From positions 24,336-88,335 of the forward strand of contig NZ_JABBFW010000022.1 in NCBI RefSeq assembly GCF_012927045.1: a stretch of DNA of 64,000 nucleotides. Reading direction: 5' to 3'. Below are positions 1 to 8,722 of the stretch, one piece after another; positions within the stretch are counted from its first letter, which is position 1, and each line of letters starts with the position of its first letter. The translations under genes were made by a program, and so were the position numbers. Source of the DNA: Azohydromonas caseinilytica. GTDB taxonomy: Bacteria; Pseudomonadota; Gammaproteobacteria; Burkholderiales; Burkholderiaceae_C. The notes below the pieces were generated by a model. It saw only the letters and a program-made list of their open reading frames with translations. It made no database searches and was not told where the DNA came from.

Positions 1-1
1 C

Positions 2-157
2 GATCCGCGCCTGCGTGACGAAGGGGACATCGAACGCGTGCTGGGCCACGTGGCGCTGGGCCGGCTGCCCAACCACGACGCCCTGCGCGGCCCCTCGGAC
101 CATTGGCGGCGCCTGGTCGCGCCGCCGCAGATCGGCATGGGAGGCCGCCATGGGTAA
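2..157 (+). CDS. Chain-length determinant (Wzz/EpsF-type) protein, 3' end only
   Basis: The window opens inside this gene. The last 51 codons are readable and end at TAA 155-157. The tail reads DPRLRDEGDIERVLGHVALG, which resembles the C-terminus of Wzz/EpsF polysaccharide co-polymerases, where a stretch starting D-x-R-(V/L)-R-x-x-x-D-(V/I) precedes the return to the inner membrane. In that family the protein sets polymer length and docks on the cytoplasmic BY-kinase. The following gene is exactly such a kinase, and its ATG overlaps this stop by 8 bases, so the two are translationally coupled. The assignment rests mainly on context because the periplasmic domain and membrane helices lie outside the window. 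Confidence 0.6.
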   Translation, partial: DPRLRDEGDIERVLGHVALGRLPNHDALRGPSDHWRRLVAPPQIGMGGRHG

Positions 158-1112
158 GCGTGAAGGTTCGATCTTGGCTTCGCAGGCCGGCGAGTTCCTG
201 CGGCGCGTCAACGGCGATCCGGCCGCGGCGCAGGCGGTCAATGACGCGGAACTGCTGCCCGAGACCCAGAGCATTGGCGAGTTCCTGCGCAGGCTGCATG
301 CTCTGAGCGACGAGCAGGTCGAGCAGATCCTGGCCGTGCAGCGCGAGCGCAACTTGCGCTTCGGCGAGGCGGCCGTGGCGCTGCGTATGGCCTCGCAGCA
401 GGACGTGCTGTGGGCCTTGTCGCAGCAGCACAGCCACCCTTACGCCTATGCCCACGCCATGGAGGAAGGCGGCCCGGCGCTGCATGCCGACCTGGTGATG
501 GCGCGTGAGCCCTTCAGCCGCCAGGCCGAGCATTTCCGCACCCTGCGCAGTCGGCTGCTCATCGGCGCGCTAGCCCCGTCGCCGGTGCGGCGTGCCCTAG
601 CAGTGGCGAGCGTGGGCGTGGGCGAAGGCAAGAGCTACTTCGCCGCCAACCTCGCCATTGCGCTGAGCCAGGTCGGCGCGCGCACGCTGCTCATCGATGC
701 CGACCTGCGCACGCCGCGGCTGCACCGGTTGTTCGGCCTACCAAACGGCAGCGGCCTGAGCAACGTGCTGGCGCGGCGTCAGCAGGGCAGCCCGTCCATC
801 CTCGCCGTGGAAGGCCTGCCCCACCTTTTCATCATGCCTTCGGGCACGCTGCCACCCAACCCGGCGGACCTGGTGCAGCGCGGCACGCTGGACGCGCTGC
901 TGCAGGAGATGGCCGTTGCCTTCGACCACGTCATCGTGGACACGCCGGCGGCCAGTCATGGCGCCGACAGCGCCGTGATCGCCGACAAGGCCGGTGCCGC
1001 GCTGGTGGTGGCACGCCGCCATGCCTGCCGGCTGGCGGAAATGCAGGCGCTGCTGGGCGAACTCAAGCGGCGGCCGGTCTACCTGGCCGGGGTGCTGATC
1101 AACGAACGCTGA
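150..1112 (+). CDS. epsG: EpsG-like polysaccharide tyrosine (BY) kinase
   Basis: This 320-aa P-loop protein has a Walker A motif at residues 154-162 (SVGVGEGKS) and a Walker A' at 180-187 (LLIDADLR), the hallmarks of bacterial tyrosine kinases that control capsule and EPS chain length. Residues about 41-95 (SIGEFLRRLHALSDEQVEQI onward) form a small GspE-N-like alpha-helical domain typical of the EpsG group in Betaproteobacteria. I chose ATG 150, not an upstream in-frame start at 15, because it couples to the preceding Wzz-type stop and gives the normal family length. The usual C-terminal tyrosine cluster is absent; the protein ends LINER. It presumably works with the chain-length protein encoded upstream. 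Confidence 0.85.
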   Translation: MGKREGSILASQAGEFLRRVNGDPAAAQAVNDAELLPETQSIGEFLRRLHALSDEQVEQILAVQRERNLRFGEAAVALRMASQQDVLWALSQQHSHPYAYAHAMEEGGPALHADLVMAREPFSRQAEHFRTLRSRLLIGALAPSPVRRALAVASVGVGEGKSYFAANLAIALSQVGARTLLIDADLRTPRLHRLFGLPNGSGLSNVLARRQQGSPSILAVEGLPHLFIMPSGTLPPNPADLVQRGTLDALLQEMAVAFDHVIVDTPAASHGADSAVIADKAGAALVVARRHACRLAEMQALLGELKRRPVYLAGVLINER

Positions 1113-1119
1113 CGCGCAA

Positions 1120-2580
1120 TTGAGCACGCATCCTCTGACTGCCGGTCCGGCCGCTTGGCCACCGGCCCGGCCGCTGGAGCTGTCGCTGGGCGTTCTGGGC
1201 CTGGTTGCCCTGATGGTGTCCAACGCCGCGCTGGCCGTGGCGGCGCCGCATCCCGTCTGGCCAGCCCTTGGGCTGGTGCTGTTCCTGGCTGGTGCGGCGC
1301 GGCTGTTCTCCATGGCGCCGGTGGCGGCCGTGATGCTGGCGCCTTTCGTGGTGGTGCACGGCTCGGTGCTGGTGTCGCTGCAGGCCATCGAGGGTGGGGC
1401 CTACATGAAGGAGATGGGCCAATTCGGCCAACCCTCCCCGGCTGGTGCGGCCTTCGCGCTGTGCTCGGCGCTGTTCCTGGGCACGGCGGCGTTCACCTTC
1501 ACGCGGCTGCGCGGCCGCCGGCAGCCGCAAGTATCGACCCCGATTGCCATGGCGCGCGGACCGCGCCTGTTGCTGTGCGCATCCGTGCTGGGCGGCGCGG
1601 CGCTCGTGGTGGCTTGGCTGGCATTCAAGGGCGCGCGCGCCGGCTTTCCGCTGCTCACCGGCACCGATCGCTTCGCCTTCCGCGCTGCCAGTGCCGACGT
1701 CATCACGCTCAACCTGCTGATCCTCAAGTACGTCCTGGCGGCGGTGACGGGCACCAGCGCAGTGTTCGCGCCGGGGCCCTGGTGGCGCCGCGCCCACCAC
1801 GCCGTGTTCGGCGGTTACGTGATGGTGTCGTTCCTGTTCGGCGACAAGTTCTTCATCGTGCTGATGGCGGCCTGCTTCTATGCCATGCCCTTCTTCGTGA
1901 GCCGGCCCGCCGAGCTGGTGGCGCGCGTGCGTGCCGCTGCGCCGCTGGCGCTGCTGATGTTCGGCTGCGCCTCGGCGGTGACGCTGTTCATCTACTCCGG
2001 GTACGGCCAGCTCGGCGCCGCGCAGACGCTGGAGCGGCTGGGCGAGCGCATCGCCGGCCAGGGCCAGCTCTGGTACTTGGCCGTGCGCGATGCGTCGGTC
2101 CTGTTCAATCTGGACACTCACCACATCGCACTGAACCTGCAGAACTTGGTGGCGCGTCCGCCGGCGGACTTCACCTTCCAGCACCGGCTGGCGCCCTTCT
2201 ACTTCGTAGAGCGCTATGCGCCCACGGTGCTGTTCCTGTCCTTCGTGAACAACGGCGGCATGGTCACGCCGACCATGGTGTTCGAAGCCTACTCGCTGGT
2301 GATGGTGGGCTACGCGGGGCTGGCGTTGGCGCTGCTGCTGGCCGGGGTCTGGACGGGTTGGCTCGCACACCACCTGGCCCGCGCCATGGCCGGCGGCAAC
2401 CCGGCCGATGTGCTGCTGCCCTCCTTCGCGATGTTCCAGACCATCGTGCTGATGTCGCAGGGCACGCTGCACTCGCTGCTGAGCCTGAGCGCGTTCAAGG
2501 CCTACGCCGCCTTCTTCGTGCTGCAGACGCTGGTGCGGGCGGTGCTCAGGCATTGCGCCGCGGCGCCACGGAAAGCCTGA
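1120..2580 (+). CDS. Multi-pass membrane protein, probable EPS polymerase (Wzy-like)
   Basis: This 486-aa protein is almost entirely hydrophobic, with about ten to twelve predicted membrane segments beginning near residue 20. A larger hydrophilic loop at about 315-375 carries LDTHHIALNLQNL and the FVERYAPTVLF region, a layout typical of Wzy/O-antigen-polymerase-like proteins. No family signature allows a firm name. It sits 7 bases after the kinase stop, where the polymerase often lies, and no other polymerase candidate occurs in the locus. The start is TTG at 1120; there is no strong Shine-Dalgarno sequence, so the exact start is uncertain, but the reading frame is secure. An O-antigen ligase or another transporter-like role cannot be excluded. 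Confidence 0.6.
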   Translation: MSTHPLTAGPAAWPPARPLELSLGVLGLVALMVSNAALAVAAPHPVWPALGLVLFLAGAARLFSMAPVAAVMLAPFVVVHGSVLVSLQAIEGGAYMKEMGQFGQPSPAGAAFALCSALFLGTAAFTFTRLRGRRQPQVSTPIAMARGPRLLLCASVLGGAALVVAWLAFKGARAGFPLLTGTDRFAFRAASADVITLNLLILKYVLAAVTGTSAVFAPGPWWRRAHHAVFGGYVMVSFLFGDKFFIVLMAACFYAMPFFVSRPAELVARVRAAAPLALLMFGCASAVTLFIYSGYGQLGAAQTLERLGERIAGQGQLWYLAVRDASVLFNLDTHHIALNLQNLVARPPADFTFQHRLAPFYFVERYAPTVLFLSFVNNGGMVTPTMVFEAYSLVMVGYAGLALALLLAGVWTGWLAHHLARAMAGGNPADVLLPSFAMFQTIVLMSQGTLHSLLSLSAFKAYAAFFVLQTLVRAVLRHCAAAPRKA

Positions 2581-2583
2581 GCG

Positions 2584-3711
2584 ATGCAGCGCCTGAGCCA
2601 TCTCGACGGGCTGCGCGGCATCGCCGCGCTGCTGGTGGTCTACCAGCACCTGGTGGAGTACGCCGGCGGTATGGCCCCAGTGGGCAGCTGGGTGGCGGCG
2701 CATCTGGCACAGCTGCTGACGGTCATCGACCTAGGCAAGGCCGGCGTGATTGCCTTCTTCGCCATCAGTGGCTTCGTCGTGCCGTTCAGCTTCGGCACGC
2801 AGGCGCTGCCGCGGCTGGGTTTCACGCTGTCGCGCCTGTTCCGGCTCTATCCGGCCTACTGGCTGTCGCTGGGAGTGACGGCATTGCTGCTGCCGGCGCT
2901 GGGCGTGGCCAGCTTCAACGCCTCGCAGCTGGTGGCCAACTTGAGCATGGTGCAGCTGCTGCTGGGGCACGAGGATGTGCTGAGCGTGTACTGGACGCTG
3001 CTGGTCGAGCTGGTGTTTTACGCCAGCTGCCTGGTGGTGTTCAGCCTGGGCCGGCTGCGCTCGCCGGCCTGGTGCGCGGGCATGGTCTGCGCGCTGTTGG
3101 CCGTCGCGCTGGTGGGCAGCGTGCTGCGCGCGCGCGGATACGCCCTGGCGCCGGTGGGCGTGCCGCTGTACCTGGCGATCATGTGGTTCAGCGCCGGCCT
3201 GCGGCTGTGGTTGCTGGAGAAGCTGCCCGGCGCCGGCCACTGCTGCCTGCTGGTGCTGCCGCTGCTGCTGGTGCTGTTCCCAGTGGCTTGGTCCACTGCC
3301 TATGACGATCACTCGCACCGCGAGTCGGTGCTGGCCGTGATCACGGCCTTCTATGCCGGGCTGGCGCTGTTCTTCTGGTGCGTGTTGCGTCGCCGCTTCG
3401 CATCGCCGCTGCTGGTGCGCCTGGGCGCGCTGAGCTACGCGCTGTACCTGTTTCACCCGCTGGCGCTGGACCTGGCGCAGACGGCGGCGCTGCGCTGGTC
3501 CCCGTCCTGGCCTTGGAGCGTCGTGACGCTGGCGGCGCTGACCCTGGCGCTGTCCTTCCTGGCGGCCGCCGTGGTGCAGCGCTGGCTGGAGATGCCCGGC
3601 ATCGCGGCGGGCAAGCGCCTGATGTCGCGCATCGCCGCCTGGCACGCCACGCGGCGCGCCGGCGAGGCGAGCTACGCGGGGCGCCAAGCCAACACGGAGG
3701 GACGTCCCTGA
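2584..3711 (+). CDS. Membrane acyltransferase 3 family protein
   Basis: This 375-aa integral membrane protein opens with SHLDGLRGIAALLVVYQH, the N-terminal signature of acyltransferase-3 enzymes (OafA/ExoZ type), with the catalytic-type His in the first helix. About ten membrane segments follow, and LGALSYALYLFHPLAL near residue 280 is the conserved late motif. Such proteins add acetyl or other acyl groups to sugars of exported polysaccharides. It starts 3 bases after the polymerase-like gene and its TGA overlaps the ATG of the next glycosyltransferase (TGATG at 3709-3713), so it belongs to the EPS operon. It is the first of three acyltransferases here; the acyl group and target sugar are unknown. 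Confidence 0.88.
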   Translation: MQRLSHLDGLRGIAALLVVYQHLVEYAGGMAPVGSWVAAHLAQLLTVIDLGKAGVIAFFAISGFVVPFSFGTQALPRLGFTLSRLFRLYPAYWLSLGVTALLLPALGVASFNASQLVANLSMVQLLLGHEDVLSVYWTLLVELVFYASCLVVFSLGRLRSPAWCAGMVCALLAVALVGSVLRARGYALAPVGVPLYLAIMWFSAGLRLWLLEKLPGAGHCCLLVLPLLLVLFPVAWSTAYDDHSHRESVLAVITAFYAGLALFFWCVLRRRFASPLLVRLGALSYALYLFHPLALDLAQTAALRWSPSWPWSVVTLAALTLALSFLAAAVVQRWLEMPGIAAGKRLMSRIAAWHATRRAGEASYAGRQANTEGRP

Positions 3712-4832
3712 TGAAGGTGCTTCACGTCGCGGAGTCGATCAAGGGCGGCTGCGGCACATACCTCGACGAGATCGTGCCGCTGCAGGTGCAGGCGCTGGGC
3801 GAGCGGCAGGTGCGCTGCCTTGTGCCGCGCGAGCATGCGGCGCAGTTGCCACGGGTCGAGCCCGGCTTGGTGCGCACCTTTGGCCGGCCCGGCCGTGCCG
3901 CCGGGCTGCCGCGGCTGGCGCGCGAACTGACGCGGCTGGTGGACGAGTGGCAACCGGACCTGATCCATGCCCATTCCACCTTTGCCGGTGCCGTCAGCCG
4001 GGCGCTGTCGGTGGCGCGGCGCCTGCCGCCGATCGTCTACTGCCCGCACGGCTGGGTGTTCGACGTAGAGCAGCCCCGGCTGATGCGCTGGGCCACCGAA
4101 AGCGCGGAGCGGCTGATGGCGCCGCGCAGCGCACGCATCGTCGCCATCTCCGACGCCGAGCGCCGCCGCGGCGAGGCCGCCGGCATCCCGGCCGAACGGC
4201 TGGTGGTGGTGCCCAACGGCATACATGCCAAGGCGCCGATGCAGCGGGCGGTGTGGCCGATGCCACGGCTGCGTGTGCTCTTCGTCGGCCGGCTGGACCG
4301 GCAAAAGGGCGTGGATGTGCTTATCGAGGCGGCCCGTGACCTGGGCGACAAGGTATCAGTGCGCATCGTCGGGGACGCGGTGGTGGCCGGCGGGCGGCCC
4401 GCCCCCAACGGCGACGCGCGCCACATCGAGTTCCTGGGCTGGATGGACAGCGCCGGCGTGGCGGCCCAGATCAACGCCTGCGACGTGGTGGTCATGCCTT
4501 CGCGCTGGGAAGGCTTCGGCCTCGTCGCGGTGGAAGCCATGCGCGCCGGCAAGCCGGTGTGGGCCTCGGCGGTGGGCGGGCTGCGCGAGGTGGTGGCCGA
4601 CGGCTTCACCGGCCGGCTGTTCCCGGTGGGCGACGCGGCGGCGCTGCGCACGCTGCTGCGCCAGGCCGACCGCGCTGCGCTGCGCCGCATGGGCGCCGCC
4701 GGCCGGGAGCGCTTTCTCGCGCACTACACCAGCGACCGTACCCACCAGGCGCTGCTGCGCCTGTACGCGGATGTGCTGCAACTGGCGCCGTCCGCGGCGG
4801 CCCGACCTGAAATCGCAGGAGAGATCCAATGA
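3711..4832 (+). CDS. GT4-family glycosyltransferase
   Basis: This 373-aa GT-B fold enzyme begins MKVLHVAESIKGGCGTYLDE, an N-terminal nucleotide-sugar transferase pattern with a glycine loop. The C-terminal donor-binding half carries LRVLFVGRLDRQKGVDVLIE and the E-x7-E motif in SRWEGFGLVAVEAMRAGKPV, both diagnostic of retaining GT4 enzymes. Long upstream open frame exists, but ATG 3711 overlaps the preceding stop and gives family length. It probably adds one sugar of the lipid-linked EPS repeat unit in the cytoplasm. The donor and acceptor cannot be read from sequence. Its stop overlaps the next ATG (ATGA, 4829-4832). Confidence 0.88.
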   Translation: MKVLHVAESIKGGCGTYLDEIVPLQVQALGERQVRCLVPREHAAQLPRVEPGLVRTFGRPGRAAGLPRLARELTRLVDEWQPDLIHAHSTFAGAVSRALSVARRLPPIVYCPHGWVFDVEQPRLMRWATESAERLMAPRSARIVAISDAERRRGEAAGIPAERLVVVPNGIHAKAPMQRAVWPMPRLRVLFVGRLDRQKGVDVLIEAARDLGDKVSVRIVGDAVVAGGRPAPNGDARHIEFLGWMDSAGVAAQINACDVVVMPSRWEGFGLVAVEAMRAGKPVWASAVGGLREVVADGFTGRLFPVGDAAALRTLLRQADRAALRRMGAAGRERFLAHYTSDRTHQALLRLYADVLQLAPSAAARPEIAGEIQ

Positions 4833-5983
4833 GCGCCCGGCCACAACCGTTTGACTCCGGCCGCCTGGAGGATGCGCTGCGCACGCAGCGTCGTGCCGCG
4901 GCACGCAGCGTGTGCATCAACGGCCGCTTCCTAACCCAGCGCGCCAGCGGCGTGCAGCGCTTCGCCGGCGAGCTGGTCAAGGCGCTGGACGCCGAGCTGG
5001 CACGGGGCCACGGCAGCCACATTGCCGAGCACTGGCAACTGCTGGTGCCGCCGGGTGTGGAGGAACTGCCGGCGCTGCAGTGCATCCGTGTGCGCCAGGT
5101 AGGCCGGGGTGGCGGCCATGTCTGGGACCAGCTGCTGCGCTGGCATTGCGGCCGCAACGACCTTCTGGTCAATCTCACCAACGGCGGGCCGGTGCTGCGC
5201 GGGTGCAGCTTGTCCGTGATTCACGACGCTGCGGTCTATCGCACGCCGCTAAACTTCACGCGCGGCTACCGCAGCTTCCACCAGCTGCTGGGTCGGCTGC
5301 TGGCGCTGCGTTCGCACATCGCCACGGTATCGCACTTCTCGCGGCAGGAGCTGTCCGAGGTGCTGAGCATTCCGGCTGGGCGCATCGCCGTGGTGCCCAA
5401 CGGCAGCGAGCACCTGCGCGGCGTGGACCCCGATGCTTCGGTGCTGCAGGAGCTGCGGCTGCAGCCGCAGCGCTTCTTCCTGTTCATCGGCTCGCCGGTA
5501 CCCAACAAGAACCTGTCCACGGCCATGGCCGCTTTTGCCCGGCTGGGCGTGCCGGACGTCTGCTTCGTGCTCGTGGGCGCGGTGGACGCTGCCGTGTTCG
5601 GCCAGGGCCTGCAGCTGGTGCCGCCGGGCGTGGTGATAGCCGGACGGCTCAGCGACGCGCAGATTGCAGCGCTGCTGTGCCATGCCCGGGCGCTTGTGTT
5701 CCCGAGCCTTTACGAAGGTTTCGGCATTCCGCCGCTGGAGGCGATGCTGCACCGTTGCCCCGTCATCGCCTCCGACATCCCGCCGGTGCGCGAGGTCTGC
5801 GGCGACGCGGTGCTGTATTTCGACCCCAGCAACGCCGATGCGCTGTGCCGCCGCATGCGCCAGGCGCTGGACGAGACCGCCCTGCTACAGCTGCTGGTGG
5901 AGCGCGGGGAGCAGCGCGTGGCGATGTTCTCCTGGCAGCGCAGCGCGCAGCGCTTGCTCGAAGCGCTGGCCGCGATGGGCTGA
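4829..5983 (+). CDS. GT4-family glycosyltransferase
   Basis: This 384-aa enzyme is of the mannosyltransferase-like GT4 type. ASGVQRFAGELVKAL near residue 38 is the N-terminal signature of this subgroup. The donor-site half contains FFLFIGSPVPNKNLSTAM and the E-x7-E motif in SLYEGFGIPPLEAMLHRCPV, followed by IPPVREVCGDAVLYFDP. It is coupled to the preceding glycosyltransferase by a 4-base ATGA overlap. Its function is inferred to be addition of one sugar to the growing repeat unit. It is distinct from the other three GT4 genes here, two of which (6015-7268 and 11015-12286) are paralogous to each other. Confidence 0.88.
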   Translation: MSARPQPFDSGRLEDALRTQRRAAARSVCINGRFLTQRASGVQRFAGELVKALDAELARGHGSHIAEHWQLLVPPGVEELPALQCIRVRQVGRGGGHVWDQLLRWHCGRNDLLVNLTNGGPVLRGCSLSVIHDAAVYRTPLNFTRGYRSFHQLLGRLLALRSHIATVSHFSRQELSEVLSIPAGRIAVVPNGSEHLRGVDPDASVLQELRLQPQRFFLFIGSPVPNKNLSTAMAAFARLGVPDVCFVLVGAVDAAVFGQGLQLVPPGVVIAGRLSDAQIAALLCHARALVFPSLYEGFGIPPLEAMLHRCPVIASDIPPVREVCGDAVLYFDPSNADALCRRMRQALDETALLQLLVERGEQRVAMFSWQRSAQRLLEALAAMG

Positions 5984-6014
5984 TGCACTCTCAACGACTA
6001 GACAAAGGCTGTTC

Positions 6015-7268
6015 ATGACCCGGATCCTGCACCTGAGCATGCTGTACCCGCCTCACATCATGGGAGGCGCCGAACGCTCGGTGGCGCTGCTGGCCGAGGC
6101 GCAGGTGGCCGCGGGCCACAAGGTGGCTGCTGCCTGCATCACGCCCACGGGCTGGCAGGTGGAGACGCGCCACGGCGTGGAAGTGTTCCGCATGCCGCAC
6201 GAGACGGACTTCTGGCCCGAGGAGTGGCCGCAGCACAACAAGCTGGCGCGCGGCGTGCGGCGCTTCAAGCAGCAGTTCAACCATCGGATTGAGGACCACT
6301 TCGGCCGCGTCATTGACGAGTTCAGGCCCGACGTGGTGCACACGCACTCGCTGCTGGACGTGTCCACGCGCGTTTGGCTCGCGGCCAAGGCGCGGCGGCG
6401 GCCAGTGGTGCACACGCTGCGCGACTTCGACCTTGCCTGCGGCACCGCCGCGATGTTCAAAGACGGCCAGCGCTGCGAAAAGCGCTGTCTGGAGTGCCGC
6501 GGCTTCACCTTCATGAAGGCGCGGCACCACCGCGCTGTGGATGCGGTAGTGGGCGTGGGCGCGGGCATCCTGCAGTCGCACCTGGACATGGGCTACTTCG
6601 GCCATGTGCCCGAGGGGCTGCGGCGCGTGATCTGGAATCCAGCCGTGGTCGAGGGCATTGGCGCCGGCTACGTCAAGCCCTCGCTGGCCGGCGAGCCGCT
6701 GACCTTCGGCTACCTGGGACGCATCAACGTTGAGAAGGGCGTGGGCACGCTGCTGGACGCTTGCGCGCGGCTGCCCGTGGGCGGCTGGCGGCTGCTGGTG
6801 GCGGGTAAGGAGGCATCCGAGGACGGTTCGCTCAAGCCCAAGGCTGCGGGCCTGCCGGTGGACTTCGTCGGTTTCGTGCCGCCGCGCGAGTTCTTCGACC
6901 GCATTGATGTGCTGGTGGTGCCGTCGATCTGGGCCGAGCCGCTGCCGCGCACCATCCTGGAAGCCTACGCCGCCGGCGTGCCGGTGATCGGTGCCGATTC
7001 CGGTGGCATCCCGGACCTCATCGGCGCCCACAACCGCGACTGGCTGTACCCACCCGGCGACGACGCGGCGCTGGCGCGCGCCATGGCGCGCGTGCTGGCC
7101 CAGGGTCGCGCGGCCCTGCCTGGGCGCGCGGCCTTTGCGCCGGTGGTGCAGGCCACCACGCCCGACAAGGTGGCGCGGCGCTACCTCGACCTCTACGACG
7201 AGGTGCGGGCCGTGGTGGCGACACGGGGCCGCCGCGTCACGGCGCCGCGGGCCGCGGCCTCAGCCTGA
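6015..7268 (+). CDS. GT4-family glycosyltransferase (paralogue of the one at 11015)
   Basis: This 417-aa enzyme starts MTRILHLSMLYPPHIMGGAE, the GT4 acceptor-side pattern with the GGAE loop. DVVHTHSLLD and a Cys-rich stretch CGTAAMFKDGQRCEKRCLEC lie in the middle. FGYLGRINVEKGVGTLLDA and the E-x7-E motif AEPLPRTILEAYAAGVPV mark the donor domain. I chose the ATG at 6015 because the product then starts at the conserved beta-strand; upstream codons overlap the previous gene. The middle cysteines recur in related GT4 enzymes and may be structural. It aligns throughout with the product of 11015-12286, suggesting duplication inside the cluster. Donor specificity is unknown. Confidence 0.87.
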   Translation: MTRILHLSMLYPPHIMGGAERSVALLAEAQVAAGHKVAAACITPTGWQVETRHGVEVFRMPHETDFWPEEWPQHNKLARGVRRFKQQFNHRIEDHFGRVIDEFRPDVVHTHSLLDVSTRVWLAAKARRRPVVHTLRDFDLACGTAAMFKDGQRCEKRCLECRGFTFMKARHHRAVDAVVGVGAGILQSHLDMGYFGHVPEGLRRVIWNPAVVEGIGAGYVKPSLAGEPLTFGYLGRINVEKGVGTLLDACARLPVGGWRLLVAGKEASEDGSLKPKAAGLPVDFVGFVPPREFFDRIDVLVVPSIWAEPLPRTILEAYAAGVPVIGADSGGIPDLIGAHNRDWLYPPGDDAALARAMARVLAQGRAALPGRAAFAPVVQATTPDKVARRYLDLYDEVRAVVATRGRRVTAPRAAASA

Positions 7269-7283
7269 AGCGGAGGCCTGGCA

Positions 7284-8711
7284 GTGATCCTGCGCAACAT
7301 GGTGGTCATGACCGGCCTGAACCTGAGCAAGGCCGGCGCGACGCTGCTGATCTCGGTGCTCATTGCCGGCGCGGTGCCGCCGCATGAATACGGGCTGGTG
7401 TCCTTTGCCATCCCGCTGATGACGCTGGTGATGCTGCTCACCGATCTGGGCCTGTCCAGCGCCATCGTGAGGCACCCCGCACTGGACCCTGCCCAGGCCG
7501 GCGTGACGCTGCGGCTCATGGCGCTCATCGGCGCGGCCGGCGGCGCCCTGGTCACCGCCGCGGCGGCGCCCACGGAGCGCGTGCTGGCGATGCCGGGCCT
7601 GGCACCGGTGCTGCTGGGCTTCGCCGCCGTCACGGCCTGCTCGATCTGGGCCACCGTGCCGCGGGCGCTGCTGGAGCGGCACCTGGCCTACCAGCGCATT
7701 GCGCTGGTCGAAGGGGGCGCGTTGCTGGCGGCGCTGGCGGGCTTTTGCATCGCGCTGATGATGGAGTTGGGCATCCTGGCCCTCGTTGCCTTCCACGTGT
7801 TGCTGCAGGGCATCAGGGCGCTGGCATTTGCCGGGATGGCGTACGGTCTCACGACTCGCGGCGGCCGGCTGGCGGACATCGCACCGCTGGTGAAGGTGGG
7901 CGGTTGGGTGTTTCTCACCAATCTGCTGGCCTTCGCGGCGCGCAATCTGGACCGCTTCCTCATCGGCGCGGTGCTGGGCGCGGCGGCGCTGGGCCTGTAC
8001 GGTTTGGCCTACCAGTTCATGACCCTGCCGCTGATGCTCATCGCCTGGCCCGCCAGCGGCGTGCTGCTGGCCACGCTGGCGCGCATGGGCGCCGACCACC
8101 AGGAAGCCAAGGCCGGCGTGGTGTGCGCGGTGTTCACCGCCACCGCCACGCTAAGCCTGCCGCTGATGGCCTTCCTGAGCTTTGGCGCTCGCCTTCCCAT
8201 CGGCACCTTTCTCGCTCACCAGTGGGACGGGCTGGCCGACATCGTGGCCGTGCTGGCACCGGTGGGCGCGGTGCAATCGCTGGCCGTCTACGCCGGCTCG
8301 GTGCTGGTCGAGCAGGGCCGCGTGCGGCTGAACTTCATGCTGGGCCTGGTCAACGGGCTGGGCGTGTGCGCGGTGTTCGCGGTGACGGTGTGGTCGGGAC
8401 TGCAGGCGCTGGTGCTGGGCTACGCCGTGGCCTCGGCGCTGCTGTCGGCGCTGTCGCTGGTCTGCGCGTGCCGCTCGGCCGGCATCGGCGCGCGCCGCTT
8501 CGCCGCCTGCCTGTGGCCCGGAGTACTGGCGACGGGTGCCGGCGTGGCCGTCTTCGGCCTGAGCGGCGGTTTTCAAGCGCAGGGCACGGTTGCGTGGCTG
8601 GCGTCCACGCTGGCTTATCTGCTCGCGGTCGCCGCCGTGTGCGTGCTGCAACGCGGCAGCCTGCTGGCCTCGCTGAAGGTGCTGATGCACACGCGCGTGG
8701 CGGCTCCGTAG
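7284..8711 (+). CDS. Wzx-like flippase / oligosaccharide transporter (MOP superfamily)
   Basis: This 475-aa membrane protein has 12-14 predicted helices. Its N-terminal segment, with LISVLIAGAVPPHEYGLVSF and LLTDLGLSSAIVR, is typical of polysaccharide transporters of the MOP flippase superfamily (Wzx/RfbX, MVF-like). AARNLDRFLIGAVLGAAALG near residue 215 is another conserved stretch. Such proteins move the lipid-linked repeat unit to the periplasmic face before polymerisation. The start is GTG 7284, preceded at proper distance by GGAGG (7271-7276); ATG 7299 is an alternative. It lies 15 bases after a glycosyltransferase in the EPS operon and is the only flippase candidate in the window. Confidence 0.86.
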   Translation: MILRNMVVMTGLNLSKAGATLLISVLIAGAVPPHEYGLVSFAIPLMTLVMLLTDLGLSSAIVRHPALDPAQAGVTLRLMALIGAAGGALVTAAAAPTERVLAMPGLAPVLLGFAAVTACSIWATVPRALLERHLAYQRIALVEGGALLAALAGFCIALMMELGILALVAFHVLLQGIRALAFAGMAYGLTTRGGRLADIAPLVKVGGWVFLTNLLAFAARNLDRFLIGAVLGAAALGLYGLAYQFMTLPLMLIAWPASGVLLATLARMGADHQEAKAGVVCAVFTATATLSLPLMAFLSFGARLPIGTFLAHQWDGLADIVAVLAPVGAVQSLAVYAGSVLVEQGRVRLNFMLGLVNGLGVCAVFAVTVWSGLQALVLGYAVASALLSALSLVCACRSAGIGARRFAACLWPGVLATGAGVAVFGLSGGFQAQGTVAWLASTLAYLLAVAAVCVLQRGSLLASLKVLMHTRVAAP

Positions 8712-8722
8712 TAAGGCTTTCC

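Noticed and set aside
1099..2703. Long open frame on the - strand opposite the polymerase-like gene
   Set aside because: It is rich in His, Gln and Arg with no motif, as expected for the antisense of a GC-rich gene, and the + strand protein is a clear membrane protein.
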